In this document: one piece after another, positions 11,276 to 20,997 of the stretch
How positions within the stretch are numbered: position 1 is the stretch's first letter
Layout of the letters: every line of letters starts with the position of its first letter
Source: Ectocarpus siliculosus
Taxonomy: Eukaryota > Sar > Phaeophyceae > Ectocarpales > Ectocarpaceae
Reading direction: 5' to 3'
Assembly: GCA_000310025.1 (NCBI GenBank)
Contig: FN648838.1
Location: 7,420 to 35,101, forward strand
DNA: 27,682 nt
Position numbers and translations under genes: made by a program
Notes under the pieces: generated by a model
What the model saw: only the letters and a program-made list of their open reading frames with translations
Database searches by the model: none
Told to the model about the DNA's origin: nothing

Positions 11276-12846
11276 TAGACTAGACTTAGTTTCCAACCAT
11301 CCACGATCCACGTTCCACCAAACAAGTCCTCTCATAAAGGCCCCAATCTGTTGAGATCAATTTGTGGACCCGACCCAATTTTTAAGAGCAATGCGGCAAA
11401 ACTTGAGCGGAGAAGGTTGACGGTTACGTCTCTCTGGCGTGGTTGTAATTTTGCTCCTCTGATAATATGCTCGAATGGCTTACTTGTAGCTCTGCAATTT
11501 CAGCGTTTCTCCCTGCTGTCATTTCCTCCGTAATCTTTGCTGCGCTTCGCTCTTCGTGTTTTCCAGGTTCGTTTCTTAGGGTTAGGATCTTCTCGTTCGT
11601 CCGAGCGACGACACTTTCTTTGGGGAACATCAGGGCCAGGAAGCGTTCGTTTCTCGACCTTGGAAAGATATATGAAGGGTGAACGTGTGAGAACAGCATG
11701 CTTGTGAAACTTGAAGAGAACGACATGCTTTCAACCTCCGAAGAGAACGACGTGATCAGCATGCACGAACGATTGTTTCCCGACACCCGACAACATGCTG
11801 GTCGTAGCGTTCATACATTCCGGGCTCACGCAGTTTCCACCGGCCACAGCAGGGTGCATTGACCGCATTCTTTCGCCTCCTCGTCAGCCAACATAGTAGT
11901 TTCCTGTAGCAGTAAAAAAACATGTTTTTAGTCACCCGCGTAGAAAACAGGAATCTTGCTTTCGTCCCGAAGCGACCCCCACGTACTGTACATACAACCA
12001 CGGCCGTTCCCTCAAGTTTGTCATACTTGGCACGCTTGAAACCAACCCAATTATCTCGACTACCTCATGCATGAACCCCCACGACTCATCCAGTGGGCAC
12101 CCACCAATGCCTAAGACAATCGAGACAATCGCAGCAGGAAAACCTCCTTCGCCCACTTGGAAAGGTAGGAGCGTCAGTCAACACAACGCAAGGAGGAGCC
12201 GGAAATGGAAAATCCCTCGCCGGCCAGTCCTCTGGCCCCATACTCTCATGTACGGCTCAAGGTTGTTTATGTATGCCTGAGCCGCGTGTCCACGAACAAC
12301 TCCGACTATGTATGTACATCATTTGACCTCCGAAATACTTACCACTTGCAAGACACAAGGCCGAAGGACGACGTCCTTCGGCCTTTGCCTCTGCGCAACA
12401 ACAAGAAAACACTACAGTCCACAGCCGTGGCGTTGGCTTTGTACTCAGATGTTGAGAGGCAAGTCGAGCACACAGAGTCCTCAGACCACACTGTCACCGG
12501 ATTCGTCCTACTGTAGGTCTCTCCCTGCGTCAACCAATCCACTCCAAAAAAGCTCGTGCATCATCGCCCAAAACCGCATGCATGCATGTAATCCTAGTGG
12601 CTGAACGAAAAACACCACAAGAACGCTCAATCAACACAATGCTGACCTACATCGTCAGAAATACGACAAAGAACGGCCTACAGGGTTATGTATCGAGTCA
12701 CAGCTAGCTACACACCCTTGGAGGCCGGAGTGCGCTCATACATTCGATTCCGGTGCTTCCTGCGAAAGCAATGGAATAGTCACACCAAACAGCAAAAATG
12801 AGTGCTTTCGCTCTCAATCGCACACGTCTATCTCCAGACAAACTCG
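11276..12846. other. Unique spacer between units 2 and 3, no gene recognised
   Basis: A minus-strand open frame at 11424-11786 (120 codons) has a charged, Glu/Lys-rich second half (KITEEMTAGRNAEIAELQ) that could form a coiled coil. It has no known domain and no convincing splice partner. A near-repeat GAAGAGAACGAC occurs at about 11712 and 11741. No gene is claimed. Confidence 0.4.
12357..12385. repeat. Perfect inverted repeat, 13-bp arms with 3-base loop
   Basis: The arms AAGGCCGAAGGAC and GTCCTTCGGCCTT are exact complements separated by GAC. As RNA or single-stranded DNA this forms a strong GC-rich hairpin. No long T run follows, and no adjacent gene is recognised. Confidence 0.9.
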
Positions 12847-13190
12847 AATGAACCAAAGTCCTCGGGAAGCCGCCAGCAGAATCGTGCGTAATGCCCGCGG
12901 CTGGTCAGACACTTCGCGCCACGCCAAACTAATGCACATGACGCTCCACAAAAATCCTAAAGTTATCACACCCAGGGTCTTCGGATCGCCTACCCCACAG
13001 CAACCCCCAACTGCACACGGAAGGGACGGCGTCAAGATATGACTACTGTATGTACCACTATCGTCAAGGAAAAGATCAACCACAGAGATGTGCTGTGTAC
13101 ATGCCGCATCCGCGGGAGTCTCAAATGTCCTCGGCCATGCCATCTGTCGCGAGTGGGTGAAGCCCTTTCCTGTTATCATCCGGTGTATGT

Positions 13191-16041
13191 TCACGCCTTG
13201 GAAGCGTAGTACGCCTTCACCTGTTGTTGGTTGAGTGTTTTGGTCAGGGAGGGAAGAAGGGATGATGGGAGGGGGGGGGGTGAGACGAAGAATGCGAATG
13301 CTTTCGACGGTGAAGACCTCGGGCGTTCGGCGCGTTGGCTTGTGTTGTTTGCTCGACTCTTGGCGCTTAACCCTCAAGGCCGGGAGGGCGCTTCCATGAC
13401 AGTGCACCTACAGTAAGGCGCGATAACAACGGTGCCAACAGCACAGGAGCAGAGCTAACGTTACGAAACAGCAACCGTAGGGTAACGGTACCTTGGGGTC
13501 CTCCAAGAGAGCGGCCTGCATCTCCATGAGCGTGGGGGCGGTGTCCGCGATGTGCGTCGTAGGGAGACCCGTCAGGAAGTTCGCTTCGAAGTTCTTGATC
13601 ACGGCGTGCACCTGCGGTTGCACAAACAAACAAAAAACATACCAGATGGAAATCATCAGTTAACCGGGGTGATGGGCGGGGGGGGCTTGTGCGGGAAGAC
13701 CTCCTGGGCGATCAAGATCACCACGTGCATTCGCGCAGCTACGAAAAACAAATTACGGTGCGTCACGCGCTGAGGACTTGTACGGAGAAGGGGCTTGGGA
13801 TCAACGGGTACACAACAGTCATGACCATGTACAATAGTTTCGGACCTGATGTATTGCCACGTGTTGGCATGTGATAATTGTTTTCGTAACGGCGTGTAAT
13901 CAAGGGGCTGTGGTGCCTTCCGGCAAGGGTCGAGGTGAGCGGTCGTTAAAAGATTACATCGTAAAGCGCAAGAAAGCGAGATCTACAACGGTATCAACAT
14001 CAACAACCACAACAAGACCCGGGACGAAGAGCCCAGAGCATTCTATCGACATTTTTTCGAACAAGCCGAGCTGTTTGGGAACAGTTAGGAAGAGTCTGAG
14101 GAAGGGTCCACGCACGCACCTGGAGGTCCGCGATGGTGGGGGAGTTGCCGACGAAGAACTTGGAGGACGGGTTAGCCGCAAGCTTGGCGACAAGCATGCC
14201 TACCAGGGTCTTGATCTGTTAGTGCCAAGGGACAGACAGGATTCGAGCAACCATGTACGGTCAGAAACGAACGGCATGGTGAGAAAATTACGGGCTGGGA
14301 AAGGTTAGCGAGATCGTCACCACAGCAAAACGGCCAGTGATTGGTCACGGCAAGGACCCGTCAATGAGAACGGACCTTGTTGGGACAGACTTCCATGGGA
14401 ACGGCTGGTTGTACCGTCCAGTACGGGTTCCGTAGTCTCTGCACGGTATTCCGCATGCGAACCGCCATCGTCGGTTCCTCTCTTACAATGTCGACGACAT
14501 GTCATTATATCATTCGAAACCCTCGACTCAAAAGGCATCCAAGATACCAACGAAAAACTGATGCGTTCACAATAATTGATCGCCCTTCCACCACACGACG
14601 AACCACACACACCTTTCCCTCGAGGACTCCCTTGGCCACCGTGTCGTCTTCCTGGCCCATGCACTTGAACATGTTGGCCATTACGTCCTCCGCGATCATC
14701 ACTATCTCATCCACCTGCCGTGGACATTGTATGCCGAGCAAGGGAGCAAGCCAGACGACATGTTTATGGTCGGGAGCGACAGGGAGTAACGGAAAGGAAG
14801 GGGGAAAAGAGGGAGAGAGGGACAGGGAGAGAGAGAGATTGGGACTACCACAACGGCAGCACAGTTGCACAAATCAGAAAGAATCACCGGTAGTCCTTGC
14901 TAGGCTTGTTTTGTGACCCCAACCCCCCCCCTCCCTCTCCAAACCTCGACAGATGTGTACGTCTTCTGGGCGACCCAGCAACCCCGCCAAACGTTTCCTC
15001 TTTTTGTTTCGCTCGGCGGGTGGGGGGATTGGGAAGAACAACCATTCCTGGACAGTGGTGCATAATAGAGGGTACATACCTTGAGGGCGGCGAGCGCGTC
15101 GTCGGGGTACAGGCCTCCCAGTTTGCCGGCATACCGGAGGAGGGCGGTCGACTGGGTGTACTCGGCATCGTCCATCTGATGACGATTTTCAGGTGCAGAA
15201 AAATGTTTGCAACGGGGAGGGGGGGGGGGGGAGGCGGTATGTCAGGGCGATGGCGGAATACAAGAGGAACTCGGGCAAAGCACGTGAAAATTTCTCGTGC
15301 CGTCCATCTGAGCGATTCGATGTGGCCGGGTATAGGGGGGGGGACGATGGCCGCGGCCTCGTCACCATGCGTGACCTACGCTTACACGCCGTTGGGGGGA
15401 TGTGCACACTACGCGGTGGCCATGCGTAACAACCCTCACAAAACTCCGTGTCGCGCTCCACCCACACCGCAATTGTGCAAATGAAAGACTTGAAAATGCC
15501 ATTGAATGACCAATGAGGTCTACGAAACCTGCCATGCTCGCCTTTGTGCATGGGGTATGACATGAGCTTTTATTTAAAGTACATGCGGCCACTCTTTGGC
15601 GCTACTCCCCAATGAGGATTCTGTCACAACAGACTCAGAATTGTGTTTTGTCAGTCCTGCCGCCCGTGTCGTGAAAACCAAACACACATAATTTACTCAG
15701 TACGCGATGATGGTGAAATGCTCACTCAATGGTCTTTCTGCAAGGAAATGAAGAGACAAGCAGGCAGCCTACTTGTACATGTGGAGCCCACCACTTGTGG
15801 AAATCACAAAGCATTTAGTATACAGTCTATCCATGTTCAACCGACTGTACGGAAGCTGTAGCTCAGGTGTCTGTCTCACCTCCAAGACAGGCAGACCCTT
15901 GCCCGCCCACTTGCAGGCACCGTACTCAGGGAACCCCATTCTGTTGTCCTCGAAATCCTTCCCGGCGTAGGCGAGCGCGACGCGGGTAGCCTCACCCCGG
16001 CCGGGGAGTCCGAAGTAGTTGAGGGTGGCGGTGGAAGGCAT
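13191..16041 (-). CDS. Sigma-class glutathione S-transferase, copy 3 (complete, six exons)
   Basis: Exons on the minus strand are 16041-15880, 15175-15080, 14714-14613, 14215-14120, 13611-13492 and 13220-13191. All introns are phase 0 (704, 365, 397, 508 and 271 bp), so every exon length equals copy 2. The 201-residue product has the same catalytic Tyr9, cis-Pro51, Gln62-Ser63 and Thr147-x-x-Asp150 landmarks. It differs from copy 2 only at residue 115 (Gly instead of Glu). Introns are also nearly the same, with scattered substitutions and a few indels. For example, copy 2 has about 47 extra bases in intron 2 near 7990-8035 that are missing here. It is the 5'-most gene of the tandem cluster, so its upstream side borders the palindromic array at 17786-18078. 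Both copies look functional because no stop, frameshift or broken splice site was found. Confidence 0.93.
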
Positions 16042-16948
16042 TCTTCTTGTTGTCTTTGATTTCTGTGTCGTGTTAATTGCTTTAGTGGTTGCGGGCAGGA
16101 CAGCGCAAACCGGGTGATGAGAGACAACGGCGGCGGAACGAGGGACGGACCGAGAGGGAGCGAGAGCGAGAGCGAGAAATTGAGGAAGAGCGCAGAGATG
16201 TTACTACATACAAGGAGTTCGACGAGAGGCAGAAACATCTGAAAGAGCGGAGGACACAACGAGTACCACACGACGACACCTAGCCTGGTACACATTCAAC
16301 CTGCCGATAGATTCCCAAGGTATCTGGGCTTGTCCTCTTCGGTTCTGTAGTGTGGTGCTGTAGTGTGTTTGTGTGCCTACTGACTGCAATGTTCACCCGT
16401 CCTCCAATGTACAGCAGAGCATTACACTCCAGAACATACACACGGTACACAGCACACGAATTGTTGCTACCTCCACCCTGGCGACATTGATTGGTGAATT
16501 GGGTACTTTCATGGGCTTGTTATTGTTGCCATCTCGGCATGTCGACCAAACACACGCCTTTTGTGCGGGAAATGGCTGTCCAATCCACATATTGATCTTG
16601 TGGGGAGGAGTGGTTTCTCCCGTCATGGATCTATGCGTACAACCACCAAAGATCTGACGGCCCTCTTGCTTGCTGTATGCGCAGCTTTCGGAAAAACAAG
16701 ATGTCGAGGCCTATCGCAAATTCATGGACGCTTCATGTAAATGCACGAAAGCGAAACCGACCCCATGCGATTGCGATCAGAGAGAACCGGAGATGCACAC
16801 CGCCTACGACTGCTGTGTACAAGTGCAGCGTGTGTGCATGACGTACATAGTAGTCTATGCGCCCCGAGGCAACTCACGTATCTGACCTGCTGCTGGTTAA
16901 TGCTACGCGGTCTCTGAGCAAGAGTATTGTACTGTCTCGCACACATAC

Positions 16949-17060
16949 CTGTGGAGAGGGATGGGTGGGTGTGGTCGGTCTCGAGCTGAAGGACTGCTGG
17001 GAGAGAAGAGTGGAAGCGCTTGTGAGTGAGCGTGTGTGGGGAACGCGCGACATCGTTTTT
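16949..17060 (-). other. Possible 5' leader exon and donor site, GST copy 3
   Basis: Same arrangement as in copy 2: CTCTCCACAG then GTATGT on the minus strand (donor at 16948-16943). The CCCGGG and CCCGCGGG palindromes follow at about 17058-17120. The region is nearly identical to copy 2, so conservation adds little evidence. The 5' limit is a guess. Confidence 0.33.
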
Positions 17061-17785
17061 CCCGGGCAACTTTTTCTTTGTCCCGCTCTCTTCGCAACTT
17101 TTTCCCCGCGGGGGAAACAACTTGCTTCTTTTCTTTTTTTTTCATTTTTTCATCCGCCCGGGCCATCGGCGATCTGTCTCCCCGACTACTCTTATACCGG
17201 TCTTATATCTTGCTTGTTTTGCGCCGGGTATGGCGCACATGAGAGAGAGGTGCAATTGGCGTGCCGTTTGGTGTCGTACTATGGAGTACGTGACATGGGC
17301 GATGTGCGTTGTACGCGACTATGATCACAGAGAAACTACACACATGGTTCGTTAGTAGTCCAGCGTGGTGACAGTCAGTGCTGGAAGAATGGACCACCAG
17401 GGCCTTATTTTATCACGGTCACCATGACTGCGTCATTCGGGTGGTCATGTGTTACGTCATAGTGCGATTAGGCAGTATGGGATGCACCTGTTGTAGCAGG
17501 TTATCAAAGCGTGGATATATGATCTCTCGTCGCTTCGTTCGATGAATGGTCTACACGTAAATCATGCCAAGATTTGCTCTCCTACATTTTTCATTCTCGG
17601 GAAGACGCCCGGCGGGGTACATACCAGGTACACCGGACTGACCGGTGTATATTCTGTCGAGCATCCAACCAACTGAAATAGACGAAGTATCTTCAGTCGG
17701 GCACACCGTACTAACGTATGAACGTATCCGATTCCCGGGGGCCCATTGTGTTTACATACGGTCACGTGCAGGTACTGACACTATT

Positions 17786-18078
17786 GGGATCCCACGTGGG
17801 ACGTCCCATGGGACACGTGGGCCGGCCCATGGGACACGCGGGCCATCCCATGGGACAGGTGGGACATCCCACCTGTCCCGTGGGATGGCCCATACGGACG
17901 CACGGGACACGTGGGACGTCCCGTGGGACACGTGGGACGTCCCATGGGACACCAAATCTAGAACGTGGGACGCGTGGGACGCCCCATGGCACCACGCTAG
18001 GGACGTCCCACGCGGCGCTCGAAAACAGGCGTGGGACGTCCCAGCCGGTCTCCCCTACGGTGTCCCACTGCTGTCCCA
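17786..18078. repeat. Palindromic GGGACGTCCC / CACGTG array with 21-bp period
   Basis: Units such as GGACACGTGGGCCGGCCCATG follow one another from 17811 with a 21-bp step (17811, 17832, 17853). They resume at about 17904-17951 after an inverted block. Degenerate single motifs trail to about 18078 (GTGGGACGTCCCA near 18031, TGTCCCAC twice near the end). Nearly every unit is itself palindromic and contains ACGT cores: CACGTG and GACGTC, the classic binding cores of plant-type bZIP/bHLH factors. It lies about 1.75 kb upstream of the start of GST copy 3. It could be a regulatory cluster, or the subterminal repeat of a transposon. A 21-base step also gives a 7-residue periodic translation, which I take as incidental. 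Confidence 0.85.
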
Positions 18079-18918
18079 CAGGCGTTTATAATAATAATTA
18101 GATATATTTATCAGCTAATTTAGTGCAAGATAAGAGAATACCCGAACACCCCAGCTGCTCTTCCCTACAGCAGTACCCAGCGACCTGTACCAAGCAGCAG
18201 CACGAGGTCGGATTACCAATCGTGCGAAAGGATCTTTAGGGGGTTCGGGGGTCGGGTTTCCGGAAGGTTCGGAAAGCATGCCGTGCTTTTTGGGCGCGCG
18301 CGCACGCGGTTCTTGACGGTTTGGAGGTGGTACTCGGCTAGCTCAGCTCTGCTAGCTTGCACACTGAAGCCCGAGCTGTGCAGGCTTGCAGAGCCCGCCT
18401 GCTCGTATGTTCTGTGGAGTATGTTCCTGCGCGCACAGGGGACTCATGGTGTGTAGGGGAGGAGAAGAATGCTGCTGCTAGAAAAACATGTCAGGACCGC
18501 CGAAAGCAAACAATTAGTCTACAATCAATGTAGACTGTTGTCGGGAGGCACCGATTTGTATGTGCGCGCTACCGGGCTGCCGGCCGTTCGGTAGGGCGTG
18601 TACTGCTGCTGTACGAAGAGCGAGTGGAATATCTAGCTGAGTCTAGGTGCTGTAGGTCTAGGCCGGAACCGCTTTCTGTGCTGTACACGAAAGAAACAAC
18701 CGATTGCCCCGCAACGCTAGATAGAGGTAGGCGCATCAGCATCCAGATCTGCCGCTGCCATCTGCTTCCAGATTGATAGCTTGCCAACGTCCAACCAGGC
18801 ACAACACTGCACAACAACCCATACGACGTCTGAAGAAGCATGTTTCCCCCAATCCCCCACAGCCACCCTATAAGGCGTCGAAGTCCTACCCATTTCCGGC
18901 TCAAGCTAGACCTAAACA
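18079..18918. other. No gene recognised; small hairpin at 18516-18536
   Basis: An AT-rich patch (TTATAATAATAATTAG near 18086) follows the palindromic array. AGTCTACA at 18516-18523 and TGTAGACT at 18529-18536 are exact complements around a 5-base loop. A minus-strand open frame at 18569-18976 has no recognisable domain and runs into the neighbouring foldback element, so it is not called. Confidence 0.4.
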
Positions 18919-19127
18919 AGGTATGACACAAGATATCACACCCCCTCGACCGATTTTCCAAGCTCCATTCTTTCACAGCAGAAGCGTGGCAGCGCCGGAA
19001 AACGGCGGCGTTGAAGCCGCTCTGTCAAGAGCCTTCAGAAACAGTCGTTTCATGCACGCATTCTCTTCGTGGAGTAATTGATGTTTGAAAATCGGTCCAG
19101 GGGGTATGGTATCTATAGTGTCACCTA
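18919..19127. mobile_element. Foldback / MITE-like element, about 209 bp
   Basis: The left arm (18919-18960) reads AAGGTATGACACAAGATATC then ACACCCCCTCGACCGATTTT. The right arm (19085-19127), reverse-complemented, reads GTAGGTGACACTATAGATAC then CATACCCCCTGGACCGATTT. The arms match at roughly three quarters of positions over 42 bp, around a spacer of about 124 bp that has no coding character. Weaker similarity (CCTACCC near 18889 and its complement near 19145) suggests the original arms were longer. No target duplication was identified. Confidence 0.6.
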
Positions 19128-19510
19128 CGGTACGGTCCAGGCGGGTAGGCTGCTGCATTTACAGGCACACATCGCAGATGATCTGCTCCCATGTAGGTTG
19201 CAAATGGCAGATACTAGATTCAACACCTTCCCATGTCGAACTATCGAGAAAACCCCAAAGTTTTTGCGCAGGGTATATTGGGGAGATATTATACGAGTGT
19301 ATTATACACCAGGTTTGAGCGAGTCGTCGCCACGTTGTTTTAAGCATACTTACTTGTAGACTTACTTCATGTAGGTTGAAGGGGAAGTTGGTTGAAGGGG
19401 GAGTTGCAGGAGGGGAGAGAGGAGCCGACATAGTCTCGCCGATAGCCTGCTTGTTAAGCTTTGGTTTAGAAGGGGTGAACGCGGAAAGAAAACAACATAG
19501 CTTTAATATA

Positions 19511-20304
19511 TACCGGAATAGTCGGAGAGATAGGACCGGTCTGAGAGGTGGCACCGGTCGGGGAGATGGCACGGGGTTGCTAAAAAAATACGAGAACGGC
19601 CCGATTTACATCCATTTACGCACCGGGGTCAGTGAGATCGCACACCGACCGCCAAACCCAAGATTGAGCTCATTTTCAGCTGCCGGAGTGAGGTACATGT
19701 GTGTTCCTTATACATGTGGGGGATGGTGTCAGCGGAGCGCCACCCCTGCATGTTCGTATGCATGGTCGCGGTTCACACGGGATGCCAGTTGATTTCATAT
19801 TTGAATTGGTATGGAAGTTGCCAACCGTATACTCTCAACCAGACACACAACGTACAAGCCACATCCTACCCCACCTTTCACAACACGAAGCTATTGTTGC
19901 TTCGTACGTACTGGTATCCGTAGAGGAACACCGAAACGAAAGCGGAAGACAACTGATGCCGTATGTACCAGTACCTCAGATGGAAACGACATCCTTTCTT
20001 GTCGTCACTCTATAGCCAAACTCGCATCAAACACGACACCACTCGCTGTATGGAAAGCTGTTACGTACCAGCCTACGTTGCCGTTACCGGTATGCTCCCA
20101 CTCATACAACACCTGTGTGTATTTCATCGGAGATCGCACCGGTCGGAGAGATCGCACCGGGCTGCCTTGAAAATGTAATCAAAAAGATCTAATTGCATTC
20201 CCGCACCGGGGTCGGAGACATGGCACCGGGGCGCGATAAAAACTCAAGGAAGAACATTTAAAAAAACGATCGCACCCGGTGCCATCTCTCCGACCATTAC
20301 GGTA
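19511..20304. mobile_element. Non-autonomous DNA-transposon candidate with terminal inverted repeats, 794 bp
   Basis: The left end is TACCGGAATAGTCGGAGAGA followed by TAGGACCGG. The right end, reverse-complemented, is TACCGTAATGGTCGGAGAGA followed by TGGCACCGG. If the flanking TA on each side is the target duplication, the inverted ends start CCG, as would fit a Tc1/mariner-like insertion; this class call is inference. Inside each end the motif GCACCGGTCGGAGAGAT and a later GCACCGGGGTC recur. This makes a direct repeat of about 90-110 bp (about 19545-19640 against 20138-20225). The centre (19650-20130) has open frames on the plus strand but no recognisable transposase. Confidence 0.65.
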
Positions 20305-20382
20305 TCTCGAAACGGCATGTACGTACCACAAGTCCAGGACGAAATGGTATTGAATGCCAAAACGCAACCTAAAAATTATTGC

Positions 20383-20416
20383 CAAGTGGGCAAGTGGGCA
20401 AGTGGGCAAGTGGGCA
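20383..20416 (+). repeat. Minisatellite CAAGTGGG x 4
   Basis: Four exact tandem copies of the 8-mer CAAGTGGG, followed by a partial CA. Confidence 0.95.
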
Positions 20417-20997
20417 CCAGACAACTTTCTTGGACAGAACACAAAATAATTTCTACCCTCATCCGGATGGAACGCAATGAGCCGAACCCAATGGTAGGTA
20501 GGCCTGCCTTGTTTTCGATATAGGATCAAAAACGGTTCTTCGACAATTCGTTACTTTCACATTTGGGAACAGGTCTGGTTGTCCTTGGATACGCATCTTT
20601 CAAGCCAAGGCTCGAAGGCAAAAGATACATCGCGCTCTTGGAAACACAAAAAACAGCGAGCAGTCGATAGTACTGGAAGTGCTGTGAAAGGCTGACAAAC
20701 GGAACGTCGGTGGGCTCGGAAATAGTTCTTGAAGCAACCCTATCGTGTAGCGAAACCAATGAAATCCCCTAAAAAAAAACCAAACGTATCTATCCCCCAA
20801 AACGCGGAGCTGTATATTCCTACCACCAGCCTCGACACACCATCAACCGAAAGACTACAAAAAAAAATGAACTCTACCCACCACTGCGAACCGGGCGAAA
20901 TGACGTAATGGCGCAAGCGGTTCAGCTCAAGCGGACACCGTACCACAAAGCATCCGAGACATTGTACAACAACATCCGAGCCCCCCCAAAAGTATGG
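20417..20997. other. No gene recognised
   Basis: Short open frames only, with several A runs (20770-20780, 20860-20868). It probably includes the 3' flank of the minus-strand gene ending at 20998. Confidence 0.4.

Larger units (their letters stand above)
12847..17783. repeat. Tandem duplication unit, copy 3
   Basis: Nearly identical to copy 2 from about 12847 to about 17775. Small indels distinguish the copies: about 40 extra bases at 16829-16870 here, and loss of the (GTT)n block and adjoining bases found at 11047-11090 of copy 2. The match ends just before the palindromic array, where copies 1 and 2 carry other sequence. Confidence 0.85.

Noticed and set aside
12225-12275. GTACGGCTC-type motif resembling the end of a group II intron domain V
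   Set aside because: The expected partner strand GAGCCGTA-GAAA stem is not present upstream and no intron structure could be drawn.
17645-18101. Plus-strand open frames encoding a 7-residue repeat over the palindromic array
   Set aside because: A 21-bp repeat free of stops reads open in several frames on both strands. No start context or splice support was found.
18516-18900. Possible solo LTR beginning TGTAGACTGTTG
   Set aside because: No second LTR, primer-binding site, target duplication or matching CA end could be located.
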